DNA of 64,000 bases from positions 310,001 through 374,000 of the forward strand of contig NW_020194638.1 of NCBI RefSeq assembly GCF_002865645.1. Direction: 5' to 3'. The stretch comes from Hyaloscypha bicolor E (taxonomy: Eukaryota > Ascomycota > Leotiomycetes > Helotiales > Hyaloscyphaceae). Every line of letters starts with the position of its first letter. Position 1 is the stretch's first letter. The notes below the pieces were generated by a model that worked only from the letters and a program-made list of their open reading frames with translations, was not told the origin of the DNA and made no database searches. A program made the position numbers and the translations under genes. Below, one piece after another: positions 11,471 to 22,460 of the stretch.

Positions 11471-11683
11471 TATACAAAATGATGTCTCTCGTGAGCCATA
11501 GCGTAATGATGCGGATTGTCGGATTGGAGATTTATTCACAATAGCAGCTGGCCCCTCAAGTCAAGGACTTGAGGACATATATATACATAAGGGCGTGGAG
11601 CTAATAAGCTCTAGCTTGAGTGAGGTGTGGGAATTGAGAAATTGAGAAATTGGTTATTGACATATAGTAACGTCACTTCAATA
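11471..11683. other. AT-rich spacer with a short perfect palindrome
   Basis: The sequence near 11553-11573 contains CCTCAAGTC, three bases, then GACTTGAGG, a perfect 9-bp inverted repeat. A TATATATA stretch follows, then a small GAGCT/AGCTC palindrome. The arrangement looks promoter-like or repeat-derived, but no transcript can be assigned. Confidence 0.35.
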
Positions 11684-12286
11684 CAGGCTTGGCAAAAATT
11701 CCTGAGGTATTAATACCGGTATTAATAGTAGAGGTATTTTTCAGGTATCGCAAGGAATTAATAGTATTAATACCAGAATCGATTCTTACCATAAAAATTA
11801 ACTCTTTCTTTTATTATTTAAATTATATAATAATGTATTATTATATAATTCCTTTAATTTCTAGTTTTTCTATTAAAAGAAATACTGACTATTATTAATA
11901 AAAGTTAATAATATCTTAAATTTAAAATAGCCCTCGTATTCGGAGAATTAAGCCCCGTATTCGTATTTCTTATTGAGGTACTAAATACATAAGCGAGCCT
12001 TACGAAAATCTCAAATGCTCAAAAGCTCATTTTTACTTAAAATAGCCGTATTGAGATAAGTTTTAGTCTAAAATATAAGATAAGTAGCTAAATAGAAGCC
12101 TAAATTAAGTAGAGTATTTGCGCTACTAAAAATCTTCTTATAAGATAAGTGGTTCTAAAGTTAATTGCAATTAAAGGGGGGAATTGGGTTCGGGGAATCG
12201 ATACTGGTATCGATACTATCGATACCTGACGATTCTGGCATTGATACCTATCGATACCGGAAATTAAGGAATTTTTGCCAAGCCTG
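11684..12286. mobile_element. Non-autonomous hAT-type element (MITE), 603 bp
   Basis: The left end starts CAGGCTTGGCAAAAATTCCT and the right end is its inverse complement (about 20 bp). Immediate flanks are the identical 8-bp direct repeat CTTCAATA at 11676-11683 and 12287-12294. An 8-bp target duplication with CAG...CTG termini is typical of the hAT superfamily. The interior is AT-rich, has no transposase coding capacity, and holds sub-palindromes built on GGTATTAATACC and GATACC near both ends. A full-length hAT element elsewhere in the genome would be needed to move it. Confidence 0.85.
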
Positions 12287-12294
12287 CTTCAATA

Positions 12295-13060
12295 CGGACG
12301 AATCCAGTTTCATTGCACAATTTGGGCTATTTCCCAAGCATGGCCGCTTCCATTTCATGCCTTGTTCCTTTGCGATGCCACACGGTAATCTCATCGGCAT
12401 GGCCATCATGTCGACCACGTTTACAAATAAGAGTAACGTTGGCAAACAAGACACCAATGATGGAATCAGATCAACCATAGGTCCATATGGACACAAGAAC
12501 GGCGACGGGGAATTCGACGCCAAGGATGGAATGATGTGGGCATTGATCGTATGCTTCTAGTCATGTGGCTCTCTTGACCTTGTCCCTCGCCAATGTCCGG
12601 ATCTTGACAGATGGTGGGCAGGAGGTTGTGAGTGAAATAAATGAGCCCTCGCCTTGGCACCGGCATTGATTCACATTTTGCTATGAAGTCAACACCCTCC
12701 GTAAAATGTCATGATCTAGGTTCTCTGAACGGGAGGTTTCACTCCACTGGATGGGTCAAGAATCGATGTGACAAAAGGATAAGAAAGAAGGATCAACCCG
12801 ATCAGAAAATCAGAACATCAACGCAGCAGATGTCGGCGGAGCTTTAGGAGCTGGGCCGCGGCGGCTTGCCCGCGCCCCTATTTTAGCGACCTAACCCTTG
12901 CAGTGCCAGTCCCTTTCTCGCCACACTCCACGATTGCTAAACTTACGCTGATAAGGAGAAACCTCTCGTCGGGATGGTCCGAAAACAATACATACATGTT
13001 GGCTTGATATGCTCTTGACGTATATTGCTGCTCTAATCGTTTTTGAACTGCAAATCCAAA
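12295..13060. other. Intergenic, no supported gene
   Basis: Open stretches exist on both strands (for example 12165-12560 plus and 12248-12523 minus), but each runs into or out of the MITE and none shows family motifs or intron structure. The last 200 bp are the 5' flank of the Zn2Cys6 regulator. Confidence 0.45.
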
Positions 13061-15484
13061 ATGGAGGAAAGCCCTGAATATACCGGTACAGCTGCAGCCC
13101 AGCGGCGTCCAAACAAACGGCCGCGAGTCCTGGTAGCTTGCCAAAGATGCAAGAGTCGGCGGCAAAAGGTGATCCCAGTATTAAACAGATCTACAGCATT
13201 GCGTACTGACGGACAGACAGTGTGACAATGCGAGTCCCGAATGTTCCAACTGCTCGAGAGCCAAAGTATCATGTATCTACAGCGAGAATGCGTATCCTTC
13301 CTCCTATGTCAAAAGAATGGAGGAACGAGTTCGCCAGCTTGAAGCCAGACTCAGTGTTAGCGAACAGAATTTTGAAAGGGAGCTTTTGGACCATGATCCA
13401 AATTCCCCGGAGCTCTTCAATCCCCGACGTCAGCACCAATCTGGATCATCATATCCAGCCGTGGAAAGACATCCAGATCGGGTTCCGGGACTGGCCCACG
13501 GTCTAGGCTTGCTCTCCTCATGCGCTGCAGCAGAGCCCCATTACTTTGGGTTCTCAGCTGGCCTGAGTTTGGCTCACTTTGTCCAAGTAGCCATCGACTC
13601 AGGAAGCAGCTCAGCGGATGTGTCATTACCTCTTCTCGCCGAGCGTCCCTTCTCCAACCAAGCCCTAAATGCGAACGCAACACTGGCCAAACTTCCTTCC
13701 TTCAGGACCGGCGCAAGTTACATGCGGGCCTACTTTTCCATTGTGCATCCTTTGTATCCATTTCTGGATAGATCTGCGGTTTGGAAGCTTCACAAATCTC
13801 TCACTCGACAAGAGCAGCTTGCTGCAGCAATCCCTCAGATCGATATTGCACTTATGCATCTGGTGTACGCGATTGGCTCAAGATGCCTACAGTTACTGGG
13901 AAAAATTGACGCGTCGAAAAATGTGCCAGAAGGTCATTTTTTAAGTGCAATGAAGGCCGTCAGCGAGGATTTGAAATTCACAAGCATTAGATCCATCGAG
14001 GTCACGCTCCTCCTAGCCATCCACTCCATGCGTTCCCCGTCGGGTATGCAGACTCGTGAATATTGTAATGCCCATTGTGTTTATGGCAGCTAACTCTTCA
14101 AATAGGAACTAGTGTCTGGCATCTGTCAGGACTGGCCGTCAGGCAATGCTTAGAACTTGGTCTCCACAAACAGCGTATGGTCGACAGTCGCAGCGTCCAG
14201 CTTGACCAACATCGAAAGCGTCTGTTCTGGAGTGCATACATCTTTGAGCGCAAGACGGCGCTTGTACTTGGCCGACCATTCGCGCTTTCAGATGAAGAGA
14301 TCGATCTTGATCTACCCATGAGTGTCGATGACGATGAAGAAGAGGAGAGAAATCTCATATCTGCCTTGGAGATGGAACCGTCATTACAGCAAACGGAAAG
14401 GACCATTCTAAGCTATCACTGCCTTCACGTTGAATTGTACCAAATACACACAGAGATCCGTCTCGCCTTACACCGGATGAAAAAGACGAGCACCAAGGAG
14501 CAAGCACAGCAAACGATGTCGGCGTTGTTTGAAAAACTCGAAGACTGGCGAACTAAGGTTCTCAACACATATGATACCTGTTCACAAGGAGTTCTTCCAG
14601 CCTCCAGATCGAGGGACACCAACAGACGTCGGGAGCCCGGTGATAGCGGATCAGACGTATCAGGCAGCGAGCAAGAAATTCAGCATCGGCCTATTGACGT
14701 TGAGAAATCAGAGCTGCTTCTAGAATACCACAAAGCTCGCAGGTCCCTGCTACAACCTCTGATGACAGAAAGCCGGCAGAATTTCCCCTTCGACACAGCA
14801 GATTTCACTGCTTGTGCTGAGGCATCTGGTCAGATCTGTCAACTTTATCGCCGACTCCATAGGCTATCACCAACACCATTCTCTCTGCGGGATCTACATG
14901 CAGTCTTTGTTGCTGGATTCACATTGATCTATTGTGTTTGCACCTGCCCTTCCATTTACTCAGCACAACGGGTTGGTGATGTTGGTGCATGCTCAACTGT
15001 TCTGTATGTCATTAGCGAACAGTGGTCCAGTGCCAAGAAGTACAGAGATGCGTTTGAGGTGGTGGCTGAGAAGATGATGGAGTCCACGAAAAAGTACCAA
15101 GAAACAGGAAGTTTGAATTATCTGGACACACAACCATCGGGGGCGTTGTCAACTACTGCCAGAGCGAGGGAAAGGTCAACGAGCGGTGAGTCCAATGCAG
15201 TTTCGAAGGGGGCGAGCAGTGGACCCGGAGCTCAGAATGGTGATGGAACATTGTTATCAGATACTGGCAATGGCTTCATAGAAGAGTCAATGTCACAAAC
15301 CACTTTATACAACACCGCCATCTTGTCAGAAACAAGGGATGAGCTTTCATTTCAACATGACGCTCACGCAACGATGTGGCACACAGGCTTGGAGCTTGAC
15401 CTCAACCTCGAATATGATATTTACGGCATCGAAGGGCTTCTCTCTAACGAGGGGTTGGATTGGTTTACAGGCGCTGTACTATAG
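13061..15484 (+). CDS. Zn2Cys6 transcription factor with fungal-specific domain
   Basis: Exons 13061-13168, 13221-14043 and 14106-15484 give 769 aa. The first intron splits the zinc cluster after CQRCKSRRQK; splicing supplies CDN...ECSNCSRAKVSC and so completes the six cysteines (spacing 2-6-6-2-6). A basic stretch precedes the cluster, and a coiled-coil-like VKRMEERVRQLEARL follows it, the usual dimerisation element. The fungal-specific trans domain is seen as YFSIVHPLYPFLDRSAVW, SVWHLSGLAVRQCLELGLH and RLFWSAYIFERKTALVLGRPFALSDEEIDLDLP. The tail is Ser/Gly-rich with an acidic hydrophobic C-terminus that could activate transcription. It lies 2.3 kb beyond the hydantoinase, separated by transposon debris. 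Whether it controls the permease/hydantoinase pair is conjecture. Confidence 0.93.
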
Positions 15485-15916
15485 TCTTAAGATTTCCCAC
15501 AGCCTATGCACATTGCACGGAGTAGTGGGAGGGTGTTTTGGTGTAGACAAGATATATAATGGAGAGAGGCTGAGTGGTGTGGCTCGATACCGATAGACTC
15601 AGGATTAATTTTCCCTGTCACTGATTCTGTTTTAGTCAGCGGACATGAGTAACTGCTGCTCTAACCTGAGCTGAGGGTAAGCATACCTGATCAAGCCTGA
15701 GCAGAGCTTGAGCAGAGTCTGAGTATCCTGAGCACACCCTGAGTTAGCGTACGTTATAATATATTATAGAACTTATTTCGGCCCCCTGTGTGCCCGGGCT
15801 ACATTTTCGTTCCTAAACTTTACCCAAGAATCCGATTCTACTCTGCCGGAACCGATTTTAGGTCTCTGGTCTAGCCACAAGTGACTAGTAATTTAGTCTC
15901 ACAATCCAAATTCGAT
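15485..15916. other. Intergenic with degenerate CTGAGC-type repeats
   Basis: At about 15650-15735 there are roughly six degenerate repeats around CCTGAGC or CTGAGCAGAG. They resemble, in inverse orientation, the TGCTCAGG-type copies at 1735-1815. No gene is seen. Confidence 0.4.
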
Positions 15917-16325
15917 TGTTACGGCACAGGCTAGAATTGTCAGCAAGTCATATGACCTCAGACATGTCCGAGGTCACGTGGCCGTACATAGGGGGTATAA
16001 GCGAGCCACCTCTCCCCCCCCCCCCCCCCCTTCTTTTCTCCTTAATTTAAGATTTATTAGGCAATCAACCCCTCTGGGCTTTGGTCTATTCGATTAGCAC
16101 CTCGACCAATCTTCAAGTGACTTAGCCGCTACATCTGGCTCGATAAAGAACGCGACTAAACTAACGGCTTAATTAGCTGCATATAACCTGGAAGACACGG
16201 GCAGTGGGAAGTACATTATAGCGCAGGATTAGAAGAGTCTCTATAAGGCTGCAAATGATAAGAAGATTTAGGAGGAGTTTTTAAGGATTTGTTGGGAGAT
16301 TTCGTGGGGTACATTTTCCTAGACG
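15917..16325 (+). mobile_element. Retroelement remnant (possible LTR end plus decayed coding start)
   Basis: A TGTTACGG start at 15917, a TATAAG box near 15996 and a 17-base C tract at 16014-16030 look like one end of an LTR element. From 16113 a plus-strand frame reads SSDLAATSGSIKNATKL, then AAYNLEDTGSGKYIIAQD, KSLYKAANDKKI and EEFLRICWEISWG. It is interrupted only by one TAA and two TAG at positions best explained by CAA (Gln) and TGG (Trp) codons, that is by RIP. This resembles the beginning of a copia-type gag region, but I cannot confirm the family. No right-hand end was found. Confidence 0.4.
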
Positions 16326-16570
16326 AGACCGTGGAAGGGAGGAATTCGTGGCTCAAATCTTGAAATTGAGTTAGTTTATTCCTGTTTGCTAAACTCTCTT
16401 GAAGACACCTTCGTTATATGCCACTCTCCAAAACTGGATATTACTCATCGCCACCCCTTTATTTCAATTACAAGGCCCCTCCCGAATACCCCGCATCATT
16501 CTATGACTTCCGCCTTCGTATCATAAGCATCAAAGGCAACTCAACTAGGTGTCCATGATCACGCCGGGGC
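16326..16570. other. 3' flank of the BIM1-like gene
   Basis: No gene is seen. The sequence probably includes the 3' untranslated part of the minus-strand BIM1-like gene. Confidence 0.4.
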
Positions 16571-17569
16571 TTAAGATGCAGTCTTCCCAGACATCACGGA
16601 TGCCCCATCGTTCCCCTTTGCGTTCTTCTCCACCAAAGCAGGCATAGCCTCAGCATCTCGTCCACTCCTACCCTTGCGTCTGATGGCGAAGAAAATAGAA
16701 GCAAAGGCAAGAGCCACCCCAAAGATACACCCCACCACAATGCCAGCCTTCGCCCCACCACTCAACCCACCATTCGCAACATCTTTTCTACCACCTGTAG
16801 CTGAAGCAGTGGCTTGGCCAGCAGCAATGCTCGTCGGCACTGAAGAGCTCGATGTGCTCGCAGGCACGAACTCGTCGGCGGTGACATTGAAGCACGGTAC
16901 CTGGGTGGTGAACGACACAGCTTCGACAAACATCTTTGTTCCCAGTTAGCCACTATTCTACACCCGAGATATTGAAGGGGGACTCACGATATCAGCACAA
17001 GCAAAGAACGACTCTTCTTTATCGTTGTCGTTGGCCCAGTACTCGAGCTGGATCGTTGCGTTCGAGCCAGGTGTCACGGCGCTGGACTCATTGGGTAGAG
17101 GATAGCATTGGTGGCCTGGCTCTAGCTCAGAGACATTGCTTTTGACTGCCTGAAAATCTTGCTGCGTCGTTGGATCTGGGTGAGATCAGCCATTCTCCTC
17201 TTGCATGGAGAGCGGATGAGGGAGGGTACATACTATTTCCATACGCGATGCGGACAGCGAGGTTATACGCATCGTCCGCGATTGTGAGCTCAATTGAGCC
17301 GATGGCTAGAAGCTGTTAGAGTTTGATGAAGGTGTGAGGTGGAGAGAAGATGGCTTACAGCCGATGGGGAAAGAGGTTCGGTTGGATGGGGGAGAGACAC
17401 TTCCGCATGGTGCTATGTTGTCGGAGGCAGAGGCCCAGTGACGGTCGCTAGGCCAGAGGAAGGCTACGGGGCCCATGACTGTTCCTTCTGCTCCGTCACC
17501 GTGGGCAGATAGGGTGTGTTGGATAAGCCCAACGAGGGCGAAGAGATGGGCTGTTGGTTTGAAGAACAT
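16571..17569 (-). CDS. BIM1/X325-like copper-binding cell-surface protein
   Basis: Four exons on the minus strand (17569-17359, 17305-17234, 17175-16988, 16933-16571) give 277 aa. A signal peptide ends ...LSA just before HGDGAEG, so the mature protein begins with His, as copper-binding X325/BIM1 proteins do. Family motifs follow: MGPVAFLWPSDRHWASASDNIAPCGS, NRTSFPIG, IELTIADDAYNLAVRIAYGNNPTT and the Cys-containing GHQCY, FFACADI and QVPCFNVT segments. A Ser/Thr/Ala-rich stalk leads into one membrane helix (IVVGCIFGVALAFASIFFAI) and a basic tail, so this member is membrane-anchored. BIM1-type proteins bind Cu(II) through the N-terminal amine and His, and some act in copper acquisition rather than polysaccharide oxidation. 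Confidence 0.9.
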
Positions 17570-18435
17570 TATTGCAGTCTGGTGGAAGTTGCTATGAGTA
17601 TTAAGAGACCGGTAGTTTGTGTAAAAGAAAAGGCGGGACGTAAGGAAAGGGGAGAGTTTATGTGAATGGGTGGGAATGGTCGAACTGCTCCGATTTCGTC
17701 AGCCGAATACCCTCACACCACCTTTTAGCCAAACTTCTCCAAGAATCTAAGACACGCGCAGAACTTCAAGCCTGGAATCTGCAAGAAGGCACACTCGACT
17801 GCCTTTGTTTGTATTTCCGAACGGACACTAAAAGCATCTGAGTCTTGGAGACTGCATTCCTCTGAGGCGAGACTTTCCGGAAAGGAATGTGAAGTCCAAG
17901 CTCGTTCCTTACGAAAATCTTTTACGGTCACGAGGGTATTGGTCCAAGGTCTCCAGCCGGGCTTATCAGATCAATCAGATAAATTCATGCCAAGGTTCAA
18001 GCAGAATTTTTTCCCATGAGTGGCGAATAAACATGCAGGTTCGCCATTCGATGTGAGGGTTTCCCGCTCTTCAGTCTTGGCTGCATTGCCAAGGGGACCT
18101 CATGACACCACCTATGCCATCTAATCTTATCAGATCAATCAATCAAGCCGTGTGTGCCGGACTGCCAGAAAGTGTCATTGCATTAGGGAGTATATTGATC
18201 GTCTTGGGCTTCTTAGCTGGCTTGCCAAGGAGCGAGTTCGGAACAGCAGGTGGGCTAGGATCCCAGGGCCATCTTTTGTCGGAATATTCAGACAGGAGAA
18301 AGTGGCCCAAAATCTGTCTGAATATAAGTTTCGAATCCCTCCTCCTGTGCCTTCCAATTAGACATTTCTACAGTCAATTTTTAGAATTCCTTGGTTCCGT
18401 TTCCCGGCCGCGCTCTCGTTTTCAAATTTTGAAAA
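17570..18435. other. Intergenic between divergent secreted-protein genes
   Basis: No gene is seen. A 16-bp direct repeat, CTTATCAGATCAATCA, occurs at 17962-17977 and 18126-18141; it contains a TTATCA (GATA-type) core. It may be regulatory for either flanking gene. The open stretch at 18102-18503 overlaps the true gene in another frame and is rejected. Confidence 0.4.
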
Positions 18436-19159
18436 ATGTTGTCTCTCCGATACCTCACGGCTCTAGTCACTCTTCTTACAATCGCTCTCGCATCCACCTT
18501 TGAAGAAGACTGGACGACCTCCCTCCTTAGGCGTCAAGAACCGGGAACACCTGCGTATGACTGTCACTTGAACTGCGGTACGTACGCTTCATTTCAAACC
18601 ACACTTCAACCCCAGAACCAGGACCTAAACTTTTAAAGGAACTGCAATTACCATCGGTCGTGAAGCTACAGATCGATGCACGAACTCTACTTTCTTGACC
18701 GATTACGAAACATGTCTTGAATGTGCTGGTCCTTCCAATCAAGACATCTGGCAACTCTACGGCCATACCCTTTCTGGATATGGTGAGAGTTGTGGACTTT
18801 CGACGACTCCTGTATCAAACACATCTGCGACTACGACTTCCGCGTCTTCTTTAACACCTGCATCGCCCTCAACTACCGGATCTACCGCTGTACTCTCTAC
18901 AAGCACTACAGAAATACTTCAAAGTTCCACGACGGCTCCAAGAAATTCTACAACTTCTACAAGCACGGGAACAAGTTCAATTGAAAGTCCCTCAGCATCT
19001 GTAAGCCATTTCCTTGTCATGAGTCATGAAATTATATTGCTGACAGGAATTCAGAGTCCAGCTATTGTACCTGCTACGGGAAGCGGCAGTACGTCGAAGG
19101 GTAGCTTCTACGGGGTCTTCGTGCTGGGTTTCGCAGCACTCTTTGCTGGTCTTGTATAA
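18436..19159 (+). CDS. Small secreted Cys-motif protein with Ser/Thr stalk, probably GPI-anchored
   Basis: Exons 18436-18577, 18639-19000 and 19055-19159 are proposed. The last intron is 54 nt and open, so it could also be retained. An N-terminal signal peptide (LRYLTALVTLLTIALA) is followed by a compact domain with conserved spacing: YDCHLNCG, DRCTNSTFLTDYETCLECAG, then IWQLYG and ESCGL, six to seven cysteines in all. About 80 residues of Ser/Thr-rich sequence come next. The protein ends with a Gly/Ser omega-site-like region and a short hydrophobic tail (YGVFVLGFAALFAGLV), typical of GPI attachment. The Cys domain occurs in many ascomycete surface proteins of unknown function, so no activity is claimed. 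The gene is convergent with the GH47 gene. Confidence 0.8.
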
Positions 19160-19580
19160 AGCTTGTTTCACATAACTTGGACAAAATGTGGTTCGCTCGA
19201 GGCTTGGATTATCCGAAACACGTTATTGGGACTTATTTTGTACTATGAGGCGCAAATATCTGGTTCCTTCTCGAACCGTCCTGTCGTACTCCTGGGTTAG
19301 GAACTATGATAAAGAACTGTGACAAGTGGGATCCTCATTTTCACCGAGAAGTTGTGAGTAGCAACCAAGGCACGATCCCGTCAACTATGTAGCCCTCTCG
19401 AGATATTGCTTGGTGGGCGGTTGCCACAGTTGGAAGAGACGTCCAAAAGTATCAACCGTGGCTCATTGAGTGACGAAGCAGTCAAGAGGATTCAGGCACT
19501 TTGGGAGAAGTTGGAGCCTCGTGTCAAGTACATTGACAACCTCGGAGCCATGCAGTAGGACGAAGTATCGTCTATGTTGT

Positions 19581-21262
19581 TTAGCGCCATCTAAAAGGAT
19601 GCGCCTCGGTATTCAAAACAAAGTCATCCAGGCTAACCAGACCCGGTTCGCTGTAGAGTAGATAGAAGTACTTCAAGGTTTCCGCAAGCCAATAACTCTC
19701 CATAGAATCTTCATGGGTCGGGTTTTCATCCATGACGTTGACCAGACGCGCATGCGCAATGTCTGTCTTTGTATGCTTCACAATCGCCTCGAACATCTTC
19801 CACCCCTTTTCCAACCACAATGGGTCAGCTGTAAGGCGGTACATAATGAACACGGATTCGATAGCCTCCGGGCGCAGTCGGTAGGATGGGTCATCGACAC
19901 TCTTGAAACCGTTGCCTTCGCCACTCCAGGTACATGTGGCGGCATCTTGACAAGGTTCGACGTGAGCGAAATCGGGCATAACTCCCGAGGGCGTATTGTT
20001 GTATCCCCAAACACAACCGTCTGTAAGTTTCCTGGCGGTCTCTAGTTCTTCCAAGGAGTTGCTTATTCTAGACCCCAGAGCTACCATGCCACCGACGAAG
20101 CAGGCTAAGTGTTGAAACTGGCCATCAAGTTGGGGCGGATTCGCGAACATATTCATATTGCCACTCATAAGAATATCAGGATTTCCAGGGAGAGAGGGCC
20201 GGAAGAAGAGATGTTTACTGAACGCAGCGAAGGCTAAGCGATACATATAGATATACTGATCGGAGGTGCGGTGATTGAGTAGATGTGTTTTTGGTAGGTA
20301 CTCGAACGCGGAGTCTATCAAACGCGACCTCGTTATTACCGAACCATCAGATCAATGAGCAAAGAAGAGATCTCACCTGACAAAACTCCCAGGGAGAATG
20401 TTTTATCTTGGAATGACAGATGTTCCACGCTGCAGTTTGCTGTAATTGGCCACATTCCAGGTAACGCAGTGAGGTTCTGCGTGAGCGCCAGTTGATCAGT
20501 AACGATCTGAATTTGGGCAGCGTACTTCAAGTCCCCTGTGACTTGGCTCAGTCGAATGAACTCCAGACTCAAGCTTGCAATCTGTGCAATTATAACCTTA
20601 TCTTCCCCATGCAACTTCCCAGACGTATTTTCTTTCCAAAAGTAGTATGGAACCGGAAGGCCGCTCTGGGTGTCGAATGCCTTGTATAGAAACTCTCCCA
20701 GCTGTGTGGCCTTTTGTAGAAGAATGGGGTGTTTATGCTCGCTGATATCCCATGCACCCAGCAGTCCACCCAAATATCGAATGGTGACTTCGAAGACGGG
20801 AACTTTGTCGGCATTCGGTTTGGAGAAATCGATCAGTGCCAGCGCCGCGACAGCCTCCGCGAATTCCTCCTTCATTCCCATTATGTATAAACTGTCCAAC
20901 GAGTCCACCAATGTCGCCGCCCAGCCAACGAAAGGATCTTTCTGCCCCCCAGACACCGGCATCACCTCGTCGTGCAACCAGGCGTGGTCTTTGTACCCCT
21001 TCCAAGCATGTTTGAACGCATCCTCGACTTGACCCCGCCGTTGTAATCGTAGCTTTTTCGCAGCTGCAGACTCCCTCGGAAACTTGGCCTGGATCTTGTA
21101 TGGGGTCTGGCTTTTACGGAACGGAATCCGGTCCGTATGCGTGGAGAAATAGAAATATAGGCAGAGAATGACGATAGCAAGGAGGACGTGACGCGACCGA
21201 AGCCTGCAATGCAAAGACCGAGGGCGCTGGAATCGAATGCCTGGGGTTGGTTTGTCGCTCAT
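19581..21262 (-). CDS. GH47 alpha-1,2-mannosidase (ER/Golgi class I)
   Basis: Two exons, 21262-20377 and 20314-19581, are joined across a 62-nt intron with a GTGAGA donor and TAG acceptor, giving FSLGVLSDSAFEYLPK in frame and 539 aa. I chose the ATG at 21262 because the open frame upstream has only a GTG. A short cytosolic N-terminus precedes one signal-anchor helix (HVLLAIVILCLYFYF), giving type II topology. GH47 landmarks: GWAATLVDSLDSLYIMG, FEVTIRYLGGLLGAWD, SGNMNMF, HLACFVGGM, YRLRPEAIESVFIMYRLT, SMESYWLAETLKYFYLLYS and the terminal NTEAHPFRWR, whose Thr coordinates calcium. The enzyme trims alpha-1,2-linked mannose from N-glycans during maturation or quality control. This is a housekeeping glycan-processing gene. 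Confidence 0.95.
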
Positions 21263-22460
21263 TGGAACTATCTTATACTTGGGCAATATTAACACATATA
21301 CTTACCTGCCTCAAGCAATGTTAAGATCGAAACATGAACAGAACGGATTCATCCTCGACTTGGCCAATGGGCCGTGTGACGTTGTTGTGCCGAGCTGCCC
21401 CTTACCTGAGCTGCACTCCCTATGAGACTAACTACGGAAAGCCGTAAAGACGATAAGTGCAGGCAGTTCGGCTTGATCTTTGTTTCCGGCCCCACTCTAC
21501 TTAGCCACATCACGTCGAAAATTTATTCAGCGCAGAACACTAATTTTCAGTGCATTGCAGCCTGAAACTTAGCGATCATGGCCTGGAATTATAGCGACGA
21601 ATCACTATCATATTAGCGACGTCTGAAGCTTGTGACGCTTGAAAAATAAGCTCTCCTAATACTCTGAAAGCTCTCTCTTTAGGAAGGGCCTCCCTTTCTT
21701 TAGGGGGTGCTCTTCCATTTGAGCCTTTTAATTGTCCTAACAAATACGAGTCGGCAACTCTAGGATTGTTCTATTCTTTTTTTCAGTCTATGTAATCCTG
21801 CTCAAAATTTAACAAAGTTGGGTTGAAGCTAAGCGAGTACCCCTGAGTGCTAAGCGGCCCGAAATACCACCAGGACCAACGCACAAGGGGACAGAAACAA
21901 GCTCCCGAATTCTCCTGTTGTGAGTTTCCCTAATGAGAAAGGAGGTAGGATCTATTGGGAAGGTGGAAGTTCTAATGAATTGTTAGCCAAAGAACTATCA
22001 ACCTCCGGGGCCAGCGGTATGGAGCGGTTAGGTCTTAGGAAGGTTAAAGTTAGATGTTATGGAATTGTTGGGGGGCTGTACGAATGGTGGAAGCCAATGA
22101 CGCACGTAGTTACAAGGAGTTGCGAGCCCAGGCTGGGTAGCCCAGTGCGTTTCGCTATAATAGACCGTTGTATAAATCGTATATTGACTCACTTAGCAAC
22201 CGGGGGCATTTTTGCGATTAGAATGTGGAATAAGAACTAAGTTTCTCAAATTAATAGGACGTGAGGCGATTACCACCCCGTTTTAAGTAGGCATTGAAAG
22301 TCAAAATGGACGAATGTTTGCTTGTTGATCTTAATTAAGGATAACGGAACACTCATAATCTATGGAGGAGTGAGATTATCGAGAGGAAAGCTCGGGTCAT
22401 AAAAGAGTGCTCCAGCTTGCGGAAGAACTACCCAAGTCCTGGGACGAAGACCTCGCCTAT
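21263..22460. other. Intergenic, no gene recognised
   Basis: About 1.2 kb without a recognisable gene. The stretch 21540-21800 is AT-rich. The open frame at 21920-22240 has no family motif, splice structure or conserved composition. The region may contain old repeats; nothing more can be supported. Confidence 0.45.

Noticed and set aside
12165..12560. 131-codon plus-strand frame with a faint permease-like look
   Set aside because: It starts inside the hAT MITE and runs across its boundary, so it cannot be an old gene. The permease resemblance is not convincing.
21920..22240. 106-codon plus-strand frame
   Set aside because: Composition and context give no support, and no conserved motif was seen.
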